64,000 bases of DNA from Heliocidaris tuberculata (taxonomy: Eukaryota; Echinodermata; Echinoidea; Camarodonta; Echinometridae). Each line of letters begins with the position of its first letter. Position 1 is the stretch's first letter. The position numbers and the translations under genes were made by a program. Positions 46,628-59,837 of the stretch are shown here, piece by piece. The notes under the pieces are model-generated. The model worked only from the letters and a program-made list of their open reading frames with translations. It was not told the DNA's origin and ran no database searches. The DNA is taken from NCBI GenBank assembly GCA_025618425.1, contig CM046842.1, positions 28,345,733 through 28,409,732 of the forward strand, read 5' to 3'.

Positions 46628-47420
46628 TTCTTTCACTCTATAGTTTTTGTTTTATTTCTCTCACACTCCCTCTTGCTCTCTCTTGATTTCCTCCTGATTC
46701 GCTGTCGTTTTGACGATTGGTGTCAAGACTGCCTGTGCCTACTCTGAGATGCCCTTTAAAGGGTGTATTCGGTAACTTTGTGGAGGCTTGATTTAATAAA
46801 TTGTTGAATTTTGATATCTGTCTTGTATAATGATGTTCAGAAGGATAAATATATAGCCAGGCATAGAAAGGTTTTCAAATATATAATGCGATTATTAAGA
46901 TATATATATGACTGAATACTCCCATTTACGAAAGCGTATGGCCATACGCTTTAGTCTAACACTGAGTCTATGGGGGGAAATGAGTCTGGCATTTCCGGTC
47001 ACTTGCATGTGTTTACTTTTGTGAAGTGCATGATGTTTTTGAAGTGCTTTTTTCCCCCTGTGCTTCATTTTTACACCATATTACATACACTGATAGCATG
47101 TAAGTCCTGCAGCTCAGATTTTGTCAAGCCTCTACAAAGTTACCAAAGGGTGTATTTTTCATCATGAACATATTATGATTTAGTATTGAGGTTTGATGAA
47201 GGCCAAACGGACGAAAATTTGGTTAAATTGAGTTTTACCTCTTCTCATTTCAGTTGTTTGTACATGTACATACAAACACACATATATATATATATATATA
47301 TGCATATCGATATATACAGTTGGACCCCATACACCTCGCAGAAAACAGTTTTCCCAACTTCACGCATTCGCATTAGGAGTCATTTATGTCTCAGAGTGAT
47401 TAAACTTGATGCATAATACA
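45950..47420. other. No gene seen
   Basis: AT-rich DNA with CT repeats at about 46600-46630 and a TA tract at 47282-47300. Short frames there are not convincing. Confidence 0.5.
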
Positions 47421-47505
47421 TTAACCCAATGCCTACGGGAACTGGTTGTCTCCTGTGTTTAAGCCTATGGGAAATGATAAATTCAGTAGTCAACGGGTAA
47501 AGCAG
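47421..47505. mobile_element. Short repeat with TTAACCC / GGGTAA ends
   Basis: Starts TTAACCCAATGCCTACGGGA and ends AGTAGTCAACGGGTAA. Relatives at 51432-51503 (direct), 24712-24775 and 16636-16690 (complement). TTAA-containing ends suggest a piggyBac-type MITE; no transposase seen. Confidence 0.5.
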
Positions 47506-47640
47506 AAACCAACTTGTATGTCCTCCTGAGGAGAAAAGTTTGCAGGAATGAGTGGGGTATGTATATTACAACATGTTATACAATAATCTTCTTTCAACAC
47601 CTCGAGAATGTCCAGTCATTGATAATTGTACTAAATTCAA

Positions 47641-47645
<5 letters not shown>

Positions 47646-47720
<75 letters not shown>

Positions 47721-47725
47721 ATGTT
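47646..47725. repeat. TA/TG microsatellite
   Basis: About 50 bases of TA followed by TG. Confidence 0.95.
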
Positions 47726-47829
47726 TATCGATGTTCCTAAGCATGTTAAGCAATACTGTTCAATGACAATAGATGAAGGGGACCGCTGTTTATGATCTCA
47801 TTTTAGTTTCTAGACAATTGCTGAAGTTG

Positions 47830-48860
47830 AATTGCAAAGCTTGAACAATTATTGGGTAGCAAATGTTTTAGACTGGCTGGGGCATTTCATAAACTATCAA
47901 AGTAGGTGTTGTCTTACTGAACTTGCCTGTAGTTCACATATCCCCACTCTATTTTAAAAAAAAAAAATCAAGATATAACTGGCGTGACTCCACGGGGAAG
48001 TAATTTCATTTTTTTTAATAGAGAGAGAGAGAGAGTTAACAGGGGTGCCTATGTGACCTGAAATCACAACATTCATAACTTCGGCGAGCCCGGGGATTCC
48101 CAGTATATTTGTATTTTTCTGCGGTACATCGTAGAGCAGGAAAATGTTGTATACGCGTATTCATGAATGATTACGTAACAGGTACTGTGGCGAGTTGCCA
48201 CGAGCCCGCAGAAGCGGGAGGGTTTGAATATTTTAGGCAGGTGGAAGCGATTGTATTAGAAGAGAAAGGAATATTGAGAAAGGCATAGCTAGAGAGGGAA
48301 GAAGGCGTGGTAGCCATTCTAGCTTTGTCAGACCTTCGTACAACACCTTAATTTTTATTCAAATTAAAAAAAATTGGAACGGATAGAAGAATTCATGAAA
48401 TATTGATTCGATTCTATTTGAACAAATCTGTTTTGTAGGACGTTTTGCCATTAGGTTTTTTCACAGCATTTGCCTTATGTAGTTTATCTCTGTTTTTTTC
48501 GACCTAGGAAATCGGTCCGGGTATGGAGCTAAAGAAAAAAGCTCCATACCGGTTTAGGGCAGATCAAAATAGCCTAATACATAGGCATGGATATTAATAT
48601 CAGTTGATAATTTGATCGTGCTTATTAAAAGAAAATCACTTGATTGTCACAAATTATGTAAACGATTTACAATGCATGTAATCATTTGATCAGAATTGTA
48701 ACATTATGGCAAGAAGCCAATTGTAATAAAAGCCGGCTCGGTTTTTCTGGCAGGCTACTCCCTGAATATTGATGTAAAATTGTCATTTTGTATATTTGCA
48801 TGAGATAGACGGGTGAGAAGGAAAAAAACGATAACGATTGAGAAAGAGAATATACGGGGA
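47830..48860. other. No gene seen
   Basis: Contains a GATTCCCAGTAT block at about 48092, also found at 54175, 54855 and 63608. No promoter motif could be assigned for the gene that starts at 49369. Confidence 0.4.
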
Positions 48861-48867
48861 ATTCCCG

Positions 48868-49130
48868 GTACTACTGGCGTAAATCCCGGGGGGGGGGGAT
48901 GGGGGATATATCCCCCCCCCCCCCCACTTTTCGAGGAGGGGGGGGGATGGCCTGTACAATCACCCCCCCCCCCCACTTTTCACGAAAGAAATGAAAAAAT
49001 ATATGCCTATGGGTGTTTTTTGAATGACAAAACGTGCCTTGTGTTTGTCAAACAAGATCACGTTGGCAAATTATTTCAACCACCCCCCCCCCCCCACTCC
49101 TCGATACGGATTTACGCCACTGCCCGGTAC
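48868..49130. mobile_element. MITE with GGCGTAAATCC ends and poly-G/C
   Basis: ACTGGCGTAAATCCCGGGGG at the left and GGATTTACGCCACTG at the right are inverted repeats. Several G- and C-runs and a further inner inverted repeat lie between. It sits about 240 bases upstream of the gene 2 start codon. Confidence 0.75.
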
Positions 49131-49368
49131 GCCATTACTGCTTTTGGATCGTTAGGGGTCTGGTAAAAACATAACCACGCCGAACGCTGGTGTTGCTTTC
49201 TTTTGAGTCGGTGATCTCTTGACTTCGCTGTGCTGACCTATCTCCTTATTCGTTTCCATAGAAATAGCAGGGGGAAAAACGCTTTAAGGTGTTCTTCTCA
49301 AATCCCCACCTTCAGCAGATATATTTTTCAATAAACCTCACTGTAGGTCTTTGGCACATCCAGAAAAG

Positions 49369-49438
49369 ATGAAAATATCAACGCAATGCCATGTTGTTGG
49401 ACATGTTATATCATTCCTCATCATTGCTGGATTAACTG
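49369..49438 (+). CDS. Signal-peptide exon of gene 2 (FN3 receptor paralogue)
   Basis: ATG with A at -3 opens 23 codons plus one base: a basic start (MKISTQ), then a hydrophobic stretch (VVGHVISFLIIAGLTG) fitting a signal peptide. The donor G|GTAAGC is phase 1, the phase needed by every FN3 exon of this family. The first FN3 exon on this strand is ~10.4 kb downstream, so the link is inferred from strand, phase and signal-peptide character. Cleavage probably occurs near the Gly-Leu-Thr-Gly end. An upstream non-coding exon cannot be excluded. Confidence 0.6.
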
Positions 49439-49504
49439 GTAAGCATTTATGAATCTTGAATCCAAGCATTGCTAATAGAATGATTGTTATATCAAACGAT
49501 CACT

Positions 49505-49710
49505 CTAAAAGGGGTTAGGTAAAATATTACTCATTATTGGGTAGAACTGAAACATGTATTTTGTCAGGTAAAACTTTACACAATTTGGGGTAAAATGTAC
49601 CCAGAGCCAGAAGTCAGAACTGGATTAAAAAATATACAACAAAGGGTAAAGTTTTGCCCACCAACTATGCATATTTTCTTTTTACTCAATATCCGGTAAG
49701 TGTTGTTCTA
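49505..49710. mobile_element. TTACCC-type MITE, degraded
   Basis: GGTTAGGTAAAATATTACTC and GGGGTAAAATGTACCCAG, related to the element at 45775-45945. It lies in the first intron of gene 2. Confidence 0.55.
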
Positions 49711-50069
49711 GATAATATAAAAAACCTTGGAATAATACTTTACTAGACGGGTTGTGTAATTGAATGTGATTTCAGCTATACTGAATATTTGTCTGATTGT
49801 TTGTTTCATATATGTTGTTTTTCAAAAGGAATGAGTTATCATGATAGAGAAATGCAAACTTTATTCGCATGAGCACAATAACAGCAGAAATATCTGAATA
49901 AAACTTCTAATAAAAAATAAAAATTATAACGAGCAAATAGACCTCATTTTTTATTTTTGCTTGTTATCAAAAAGGCGAAATTGATGACATGTTTTTAATT
50001 TTCATTTTTGCTACTTTAGAAATAACAATAATCTGATTTATTTTCCATATCATCTCTTTCATTCTGCAG

Positions 50070-50108
50070 GATTCTGCGGGTATTTCTATTATAAAAGTAC
50101 CAACCCAA
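50070..50108 (+). CDS. Possible 13-codon exon of gene 2
   Basis: Thirty-nine bases between a strong acceptor (CTCTTTCATTCTGCAG) and a strong donor (AA|GTGAGT), phase 1 on both sides and open in that frame (GFCGYFYYKSTNP). It could add a short N-terminal segment with one Cys between signal peptide and first FN3 domain. Evidence is splice sites and phase only; a cassette exon or chance match remains possible. Confidence 0.4.
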
Positions 50109-51934
50109 GTGAGTATTAATATTCTGTATATGTCATGTGTAATCATCATTGCATGCATTATAATACATGTACAGCAAAATATTAACTCTCAAGTCAGTAA
50201 ATTTATACAAAACAAGTAAAGAAATATGTTCGGCTCTGTGTGCGTGTGAGTATAATTGTGTTCCGAAAAAAGTATTGAGCTAATCTTTCATAAAGAGACA
50301 ATCGATGGTGTAGTAACATATTCTACATAATAAAACTACTCAGTGAATTAGCAATAAGTGCTAATACTTGCAATTCATCACTGATTTCTTTTTCGGATTT
50401 ATAAGAATAGTTAATTGAATTTTCTCAAATGATATTATAACATGCCAAAAAGCACTATTGCGTGTGAATTTCCTAAACCCTTATAAAACAGTAGTTAAAA
50501 TTTATTTCTCGTGCATTTTCTTGTGAAAATAGATTGACAAAGTTTGGCCTGTCATGTGTCCCTTTAGATGTATTGCTTCTGTTTTGGTGTTGTTGTTTCG
50601 TTGTAGTTTTTGTATTGTTAATTTTGTTATCACTGATTAATTGTCATTCTGATTTTGCGATCAACATATTTATAGTAGAAGAGGTGTACACTTTACCTGG
50701 GTAAAGAGTAATATAAACAATTGGTATGTGTCAATAATGATAGTTCATCAATTTCACAAATATCACAAAATTAATATCTTCTCTTTTAGGAATATAATTG
50801 TTGGAGAAAGACGTTTTAATTATCCAGTAACCAACATCCACAAGACCATATAATAGTCAATTTTGTTTTACATATCGTAAATATCGCATAATTCACAAAT
50901 TTGAAATGAGAATACAAGGTTCATGTTTTTATATTGTTTCATATATTTATTTGTCGTATCTTATAGTTTTCTATAACTATCCTTTAGTTTTCTACATTAT
51001 TGTGTTTATACTTAATTTGTGTGTGTGTATACATGAACTTCTTGCCAATATTTAAAGTTGCAAAACCTTATAGCTATCGTAGTACAGTATTTTGCTTACT
51101 AATTATTGTTGTAAGACCTTAGTTGTTATAGTACATGTGTATTTGTATTTTAAGAAGTCTTTACGTGTTTAAAGTAGTCTTTACTTATATCCGATTTACA
51201 TGTTTCAGGGAACCACATAATTATTCATTAGCCATTAAGGCTATTTCGTGGTCTCCCATTACCCTTTACATTTGTAAATACCTTGTAAATATGTGTCATA
51301 TTTTGTTCCAAAATGGGTAATGATTTAATTCAATCATTCTTTCATTCGTTCATGTATTTTTAATATTCTTAAATATTTTTCCCCTGGTTGTGCTAGATTG
51401 GTCGGGGAGGAAGACCTGTGGGTCCTGGTAATTAACCCATTGCCTTGGTAGTCCCAGTGTTAAGAATAAGGGAATGAGGGAATCCAGTAGTCGACAGGTT
51501 AAGTTATCCCTTACCACATACTGGCAGCCAAGCTGGCGTAGCCAGTGTTTTTATCATTTTTTTTTTTCCGTTTATGTATGAAAATATTGTTTTATCTTGA
51601 TGTACGATGCCAAATGAACAATAAATGAATAAATAAAATTTTAGGTGTGACAGAGGTGTCAATATTGGGTATAGTTGTGGCTGCGATATGAGCTCTGTTG
51701 ATCAATAAAAAAACCGCTTCAAGACATACCTGTTCCATTTAATCTGGAATTGTTATTTGTATTGTTTACATTGTAATTTGAATGATATGACATTGCTTCC
51801 TTTCTGACATTCTACTACTCCTCTCTCCCTCTGTTTTTCTTCTCTTCTCGCACTGTAGAAATTTCTCACTCTTACTTTCCCTCTCTTCCTCTCTTCCTCT
51901 CTCTCTCTCTTTCTCTCCTGCTCTCTCTCTCTCA

Positions 51935-51965
<31 letters not shown>

Positions 51966-53180
51966 CTCTTTCTTTTCATTCGAAGCATATGTCTTATTTG
52001 CAATGATTTGCACTATTACAGTCTTGTTGCGGTTACCAGTGTAATAATGAATCTGTGTACTATGTTGTTTCCCCGTTTTACTGTTCCATTTTCTCTCCTC
52101 TCTCCTCTCCGTCTGTGTCTCTCTCTCTCTATCTGTCTCTAATTTGTTTCCTCATTTTTACTACTCTACTGCTTCCTTCTCTCTCCCCTCTGTCTGTCTG
52201 CCTTCTCTCTCTATTTCTCTAAATCACATGACTCTAGTGCCGTTGATATTGATATTAGAATCAGTTTCAAAACTGAATTTACAAGCATGCTCTTTCTCTT
52301 TGATTCTTCTAGTATTCCTTTCTCTTTCTCTTTTTCTTAAAAGCGCATAGGGACTGCATTGTGGTGATATGCCCTATAAAAATACAGCTTTTTATTATTA
52401 TTATTATTATTATTACGCAGTCAAACATTATCCCCAGTGAGATTGTTCTATTGTAAGGGTAAATTAAGGGCGAGGCTAGGTCACCACAATCAAAAGGCAT
52501 AAAATTGAGAAAGGATAACAGCAGCTTTCACATTCGTGACACTATGACGCTCTACTTGCAATAAATGACGCACATAGTACCATGGTTAGTGTAAATAATT
52601 ACATTAAGACTGGCCGGGCATTCGTGTTATCTCTATGAGGTTTTTATTATCATGTATCTTGCAATATTTTCTTCACTTAACTGAAATTCACGTATTTGGC
52701 GATTTTGTGCAATGAGTCACATACTACATGTGTGGGTTTTTGTTTTTTTAAACACATTTTATCCAAGAAATTAAGAATATCCCAATATGACAACTGAATA
52801 ATGGTTCTGTCTGGTATCACCACCTATTATAGTAATTGTCATAATAAGGGGGGTTACGTTCATGGATAAAATAATATGGATAAATGTCATATGTCGTACG
52901 GGACACTCTGCACGGAATTGTCCAATTGTTTTTTGTCTTGGTTGGAAATTATAAGGGTACAGAAGTAAACGGACCATCATAACCTGTAATAGGGGTATAC
53001 CTTTCTGCAGGCTTCCAGTAGCTAGTTCGCGAGGTTGTCCCCCTAGGTTGTGATCCCAGGGGGTCTTAGAAACCATTCCATAAATGTGGTTTGAAAGACT
53101 AAAATAATTGTAATGCAATCTACCATTTACACGTCAGCGACACCGGTGAGTGTTTGTAATGCGGAGATCGAGAGTCATAA
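50109..53180 (+). other. Gene 2 intron, part 1
   Basis: AT-rich DNA. CT-rich tracts at 51825-51965 and 52090-52340, an ATT run at 52392-52415, a TTAACCC repeat at 51432-51503. A block at about 52540-52580 recurs at 54780-54825 (CACTTGCAATAAATGAC). No exon recognised. Confidence 0.5.
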
Positions 53181-53182
53181 AG

Positions 53183-54100
53183 GGCTTTTACTAAACAGTC
53201 GGGTCGCGGCGCGGCTCGGCGCGGCTCGCTTGGCTAGAAATTTTAAAACATTTTTCAGAAATTTTATGTATGGTATCTTTTTTTTTTGAGCAGCCAAAAA
53301 AAAAAAGGGGGAAAAAATTCTTCTCTTCCACCTTTTCTCGTTTATATTTATGCTTTTAACACTTCTCTCTCTGTCTCTCGTTTTGTTATTTCTTGTTTTT
53401 ATTCTTCTATCAATGATCTTTCCATCCTTCCTCTAATTGTGATATTCTTTGTTTCCGTTTATCAGTTTCTACCCCACCTTTCTCATGTTAATCTTTATCC
53501 TTCTATCATTGCTCTCTCTATCCTTCGTTATGTTATACCTGTTTAATGCTATCATATTTCTCTCTCTATCTTTCCTGATATTCTTCTTCTTTTTTCTGCT
53601 TTACATCTTTACTTACTTTCCTAAAGCCATTCTATGTATTTATCCTTTATTTTCTCTTTTAATCTTTCCTTTCTTTATGTTATTCTATTATTCAAAATAT
53701 CATCTTCTCTTCTATATTTCCTTATGTTAATCGTAATATCTTTATTCTTCTATCATTTATGTCTCTATCTTTCTTTATGTTATTCTTTGTTTTTGTCCAC
53801 TCATTTTTTCTTTCCAACTTTCCTTTTTGTTGTATTCTTTGTTTCCTTTCATCATCTTCTCTTCCATCTTTCTTACCCTTCTATCCTCTCTCTATCGTTC
53901 GTGTCTTTCTTTGCATTATCCTTCTATTGTTTTCTTTCTTCCCTTATATTTCGTTTTTAGCCTGAAAACGGGAAAATCATACTGGGATGACACTTTTTCA
54001 ATTTGTCCCCTTTGAGACACCATACACTTTAATACTCGAAAAAAAATTACCCAGCGAGCCGCACCGTGCCGCGCCGCGACCTGACTGTTTAGTAAAAGCC
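53183..54100. mobile_element. Inverted-repeat transposon with CG-rich ends
   Basis: GGCTTTTACTAAACAGTC followed by GGGTCGCGGCGCGGC at the left is matched in reverse complement at the right end (about 54050-54100), giving ~50-bp terminal inverted repeats with few mismatches. The ~800-base interior is CT-rich low-complexity DNA without a transposase. No clear target-site duplication was seen. Confidence 0.75.
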
Positions 54101-54103
54101 ATT

Positions 54104-54735
54104 TGTTTGCTAGCAATTGTTACTAGGCTTTTGTTACTGTCATAGATACGGCCCAATAACATGAATACTGGGGATTCCCACTGTATTTATACTGCGAATA
54201 CCTAGTCTGCATGTACAGACCTTAATTTGACACTATATTAGAAAATCATTGTGTCTTAAGAGAAGCCTAACCCAGGTTCCTACTGGTCGTGCTTGTTCAG
54301 GAGCAGCTATAATGTTGTTGTTGTCGTTGTTGTTAATTTAGTTTTTACGGCGCTTCATTCAATTTGGAATATTTAGGCCAGAAATTTCGCTTATAAATAT
54401 GGAAATATAATTTGAATGCGGGTTTAAATGAGGTGTACCTTCAATCATTTTAAAATATAATATGCTTGATTTGTATATATTACGCAGTTTGTGGGAGGTA
54501 CATGGCAGGCTGTCATCACAGATCATTGTCCCGTTTTTACATATTTTCTGGCCAGCCCGGTTCGGTACGTTGAACAGGCCTCTTCAGCTGGCTTGATGAC
54601 ACAACCTAGGCCCCTCCAATATAATACAGGGCCTATGGTAGTCTCAGTTCAGACACTCTGTTACGCGTTTCGACTGATAAAGCCTTTGTGCCTACAAATT
54701 GGAGAATTCGCGCATTCGACGACTGTAGGCCCATA
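54104..54735. repeat. Dispersed repeat, copy with insertion
   Basis: Matches 63537-63851 at both ends (TTTGTTTGCTAGCA.TTG, ACTGGGGATTCCCA, then CAGGGCCTAT.GTA.TCTCAG, CAGACACTCTGTTACGC). It has an extra ~310 bases at about 54310-54622, starting with GTTGTTGTTGTCG. The insert resembles a retroelement tail read backwards (compare about 57545-57590, GGCGCTTCTCATTCAAT). Confidence 0.75.
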
Positions 54736-54899
54736 CCTTGCGCATTATAATTTGAAATCACTGTCCACATCAGTAATATCATGACACTCCACTTGCAATA
54801 AATGACACACGCCATGCCGCCATGATTATGACAAGCAATGATATGGATACTGGGGATTCCCAGTATGCAGCCTTATACGGGGGTCCCGCATTCGAACTT

Positions 54900-55620
54900 G
54901 CGCAATACAAGTGAATATCACTATCCCCCCGATATATATTTCCGCTCATGTATAAAAAAACGTAAAGAAGAGAAATGGGATAATTATAACCATTCATAGA
55001 ACCAATTCGTCGTTTATGAAAGAAATATACAATATCATACCATATGTTTCGAAATCACTATACGCTTATAATTCATATGGAAAATGTGAATCAGAAATGA
55101 CACATATCCATTCATAGAGCCACCATTTCGTCGTTTATTAAGAAATATGCAATATTAGCCTATAATAGCATAATGTTTTGAAATCACTATACACTCATGT
55201 ATGGAAAATGTGAACAAGAAAAATGAGACATAACTATTATCGCTTATGAAAAGACAAACCTTATCGATATCCTTGAATGAAATTTTACTATAATTCAACT
55301 CATGTATTGAACATTTAGAACCTTCTGATAGCCATTCAAAGCTAGAACTCGGGCAAGCTTGATTCTGATTTTTAAAAGGAAAAAACCTAAACGCTGTATC
55401 ATATGCAGTATATTTGTAATTTTACATTTCATATTAACGGGAAGGAGATATAATGGCATATATGTTTAACTTTTTATATATTTTTTTTTAATGGCCATAT
55501 TCATGGGAAAATATTTGCTATCATGCAAGGATATTTTAACTGAATATTTTATATTGGTTCTTGCAGACTATAAGTTTGAATGCAAACTTACTTTTTATTT
55601 TCTCTTTGAGTGTGTGTATA
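54900..55620. other. No gene seen; local repeat
   Basis: 55000-55060 and 55110-55220 share TCATAGA.CCA..TTCGTCGTTTAT and GAAATCACTATAC blocks, an old tandem duplication in gene 2 intron DNA. Confidence 0.55.
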
Positions 55621-55623
55621 TTT

Positions 55624-55625
<2 letters not shown>

Positions 55626-55719
<94 letters not shown>
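55626..55719. repeat. TA microsatellite, ~94 bp
   Basis: Uninterrupted TA repeat, followed by TATCGACGGCG. Confidence 0.98.
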
Positions 55720-55722
<3 letters not shown>

Positions 55723-56325
55723 CGACGGCGTTTCGCTAAATTGTATATTGTGAGGATTGATGAGACAGGAGACAGGGACGTAGCTGAACTTTATTATTTC
55801 AGGGTTTTTCAGCCTTCCCGGCCTTCTTCAGGTTCTGGAGGTAATAATACAAACGTAAAGCATATACTTCACTATAAACATATATAATTGTGTATTTTTA
55901 TATTCCATTTGATAACAAAATATTCCTTCAGCTTATTGATATCTACATAAGCCTTCATTGCTACAGTTTATTGCAAGTAACTTAATGAATGAATGATAAC
56001 AAAATATTGTACAGAAATTGCATGGAAAACTGAAAGGCCGCTTACCCAAAGTGACGTTTCGTTGAGGGTGACTAGTAATGTATGAATGTGATATTTGGGT
56101 GTCTGTAAAAATTAAGCGGTCAAGTGTGAATAATTTACTGATCTTTTACATTGTCTAAGGGGAGACTGGGATAGCAGGTTAATATGGGAGGAAGAAATAA
56201 AGAGAGAGAGAGGGGGGGGGGGCAGGATGAGAAAAAGAGAGCAGCATATACTTACATGTATTATATATATATATATATATATATATATCCGCACTTCTCT
56301 CGCCATATGTATATATATGTATATA

Positions 56326-56449
56326 ACAAACAAATGAATGAACAAACTCCGTTGACAAGTTAAATTTACGAATTTTCTGACAGACTTACTAGGGGGTAAA
56401 TCGTAAATTTAACTTATCAACGGAGTTTCTTCATTCATTTATTGTTCGT
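56326..56449. mobile_element. Short hairpin MITE (~50-bp arms)
   Basis: AAACTCCGTTGACAAGTTAA and TTAACTTATCAACGGAGTTT lie in near-perfect inverted arms with CATTCATTT ends and a ~25-base centre. Almost the whole element is stem. Confidence 0.8.
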
Positions 56450-57042
56450 TATTTACTACATCTCAGAGGAGCGAGCAGAACTTCTATTATTGATATATAC
56501 ACTCAGGAAAAAAAAAAAAAAGTAAACACTTATTTAAGTTCAGTTTCTTCATATGTAATAAAATCCATTAAATTATATATCGAATTAATAATTGAAAAGG
56601 AACTATGCTTCACTCTGTTGAGATACATTTCAGGCATGAGTGAACAGATTCATTTTTTTCTCTTCCAAGGTACAAAAGTAAAAATTGCAAAAAATGACAA
56701 CTTTCCATTGATGTGTATTACCCTTCGACTTAACAGTGCAAGCAAAAGATCAAACTTACATGGTGGCTTATCTTTGAATGATAGACTTGGTTTATATTGC
56801 ATGATCTAGCTTTCACACTTTCTCTCTCTTTCCTACAACAACAACAACAACAACAACAAAAGAAGAAGAAGAAGAACTTCTGTTAAGTCCAAATTTAAAT
56901 GGGATGTGGAGTAACAAGGGTGATTAAAGATAAAGTTGAGTTCTGGTCATGCTATAACATTTTGAAAGAAACAGTCTCAAAGCAATTGGGAGAGGTTAAT
57001 CATGTCTACATATCTACATAGCAATTGGTTATGTAGACATAA
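56450..57042. other. No gene seen
   Basis: AT-rich DNA with a CAA/GAA repeat at about 56836-56875. A frame at 56618-56809 has no recognised domain. Confidence 0.5.
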
Positions 57043-57275
57043 GCAAAAATGCGGGGTTGAAAATTACCTAAACGGGGTCAAAAATGACCCCGCATGCGTG
57101 ATCAACAATGCACAAACCCCGTGCGGGGTCAAATTGACCTCGCCATGCGTGGTCACCTATAATGACCACGTAGCGGGGTTACATTTTCGACCCCAACGGG
57201 GTCAAATTTTAACCACGTTGCGCGGTTATTTTTTGATAACCCCGTCGGACGGGGTTGATACTGCTGCGGATGCGT
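57043..57275. repeat. Cluster of short ACGGGGTCA / TGACCCCG palindromes
   Basis: At least eight copies of (A)CGGGGT(C/T) or its complement alternate, for example ACGGGGTCAAAAATGACCCC, CGTGGTCACC/ATGACCACG and ATAACCCCGTCGGACGGGGT. CpG-rich in AT-rich DNA. A related pair (CGTGGTCGAATAAATTTGAC) is at about 57910. Confidence 0.8.
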
Positions 57276-57279
57276 GTGA

Positions 57280-57474
57280 AGCATCCGCATTCCAAAGATT
57301 AAAAGAAATAAGAGCCAATGTTAAGTGAAGTGTAACATAATATATTCAGTATATTTTACCTAATGACCTATATCTTATCTTATCATAACCTATATCATAC
57401 ACCTATAATCTTACGTTATCCCTACACCTATAATCCTACATGCTCTACCCTTACTGAATGGTTTGTTGTTTTGT

Positions 57475-57512
<38 letters not shown>

Positions 57513-58756
57513 TTTGTTTGTTTTTGTTTTTGTTTTGTTTTGTTTTGGGGGTTTAGTTTGGGTTTAAAGGCGCTTCTCATTCAATGTGAATATTTGCTTT
57601 TATCTACTTCATTAAAGAGGGACTATATTGTAGTGTTTGCTAAAAATGGTTAGAGATTAATTTTCTAATTTAGATCTTTAGATCTTAAACCTCCGCATAA
57701 TTGAATGTTTGAATATGTACAACATAATAGTTAATATAAATAAATCACGGTTCAAAGTGCAATCATTGCATAAAAACTTAAAAATCAAGTGTCATTCATA
57801 TATATAAATTGTGGTTGTTTACGGTTGCTCATGAATATTCATGACGATGGCCCAACGTTTAACCAAGTAGAAGTCTGACCAATACTGACTAAAAACAAAC
57901 CTCGAAACGTGGTCGAATAAATTTGACCACGCATTGTTAAGAGTGTTCTGTGAACCATTTAAAATAATAAGAAATTGACACTTCTTGCTGAAAAGCACAT
58001 GCACTGCACACAAAAATGGGTATATGGGACTGCACACACAATGTGGATGAATGTTCGGCCCCAACATTTCAGCTATTTCTATTCATATTTCGAATATGAG
58101 GGCATTTGAGGATAAATCCTTTTCAGGGGACATTTCTACTATGATATTCTCCCAAATTGGCATAAAAGGAATAAGAAAGCTCCCAAATTATTTTTTACCT
58201 TTCCCAGGACTCAACCTTTATTTAAATGTCAACAACAACAACAAAAAATTAATGAAATTGAAGGCTGCGTAAAATGTAATGACAGTACATGGTTACTCAG
58301 TTGCGTCGTGTGTGCATGGGATTAAGGACACTCCATTTGCAGGGAACACTATTGTTGGGTTCAATAGCGGAACCCTATACACGCACCGCTATGGCTACTC
58401 CTTGGCCCTTTTCTTAGATTAGAAGATTGAATTTATTTTCAAGTGCAATGAACAATGCAAACTTTTTTCATGCTTTGATTTAATTTTCGTGGCAATATGA
58501 CTGTGAATTTCGAGTTGTTTGACTTTTTGGGGGGCATTTTGCAACTTTTACTTCGGCACCTTGGAACAGATAAATAAATCTCTACACTCATGCGTAACGT
58601 TTCACTTTGTGTTCACCAACACAGGTTGAAAGACAATGAGGTTTCCTTAAATTTGATACATAATTTATTGATTTTGTTTAAAGTCTTCTTTGAAATCTCT
58701 GAACATGAAAAGGTGTTTACTATCTTTTTGTGATGAGTGTGTGTGTGTGTGTGTAC

Positions 58757-58818
<62 letters not shown>

Positions 58819-59837
58819 TTATTTATTTATTTATTTATACATTTAGAAAGAGAGAAAGAGAGAGAGAGAGAGAGATGGTAAAAACATCCTGGGTTTTGAG
58901 ATGAGTTTTTACTTCAGTGTATATTTCCAAGGTAGTGAGGTCGTCTGGTCTCTCAAATGCATTCTTAAATGTTTGAATACAATAATAAAGGTAATCTATA
59001 TAGAATGTTTTCATATTTACCAATTTACTTGTATTAAAAATGTGATTATTTACAGACAGAAAGTGGCAACGAGCAGCTTAGTAAGGTAGCCTAGCGAAAC
59101 GTCATGACACGTAAAAATTATTTAAAATCATAATTTTATTCTAGAGAGGCAGAACCAAACTATTAGGATTCAAAATTAGTATATAACTCTATAAACACTT
59201 TTAAGCAAAATAATATGAAAATTTTTATCCATTTCATCCTTTGCGAACTTCTTTCCCACGTCTTTACACGCCATTACGTTTCGAAAAACTTCCTAAATGT
59301 AGTTTTACATATACTTTTTTTGTTCAAAATTTGTAGAAAAAAACAAAGCATACATAAAGATCACTAGATTTACTAACCTCTTCCTCTCCCCCCCCCCTTT
59401 TTTTTTTCCTTTTTTGTTTCTACCTTTTAAATCATATATGTCTACTATTTCATTTGATTACTTTCATTGTAATGTAACTTGAAACATCCATCCAGTATTC
59501 TTACACCAACGGTCCTAAGATGTTTCTTTGCCACTCGTTTTCAACCCCCCCCCCCCCCGAGGCCATTTAGGGTGACTGTATGAAAACTAATCTCTCAATT
59601 TTTTGATATGTTATGTCATATTATTTCTGTTACCACTGATCCTGAATATTTTGTAACTTGAATGGATTGGTTCTACTTTATGAAAAGTAAAAATTTATAT
59701 TTATACAGCTCACAGATTGTTCAAAATTACCGTTTCGTGTTGGGTTTCATTTTTTTGCTGGCACACACTGCATATAATATGGAAATCGATAGTGTACCTT
59801 CAGCGATAATATACGTGCATACGTTTCTATTTCATAG
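57280..59837 (+). other. Gene 2 intron, last part
   Basis: Contains TG repeats (57477-57510), TA repeats (58758-58816), GA repeats (58848-58874) and C-runs (59391-59398, 59546-59559). No exon recognised. Confidence 0.5.
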
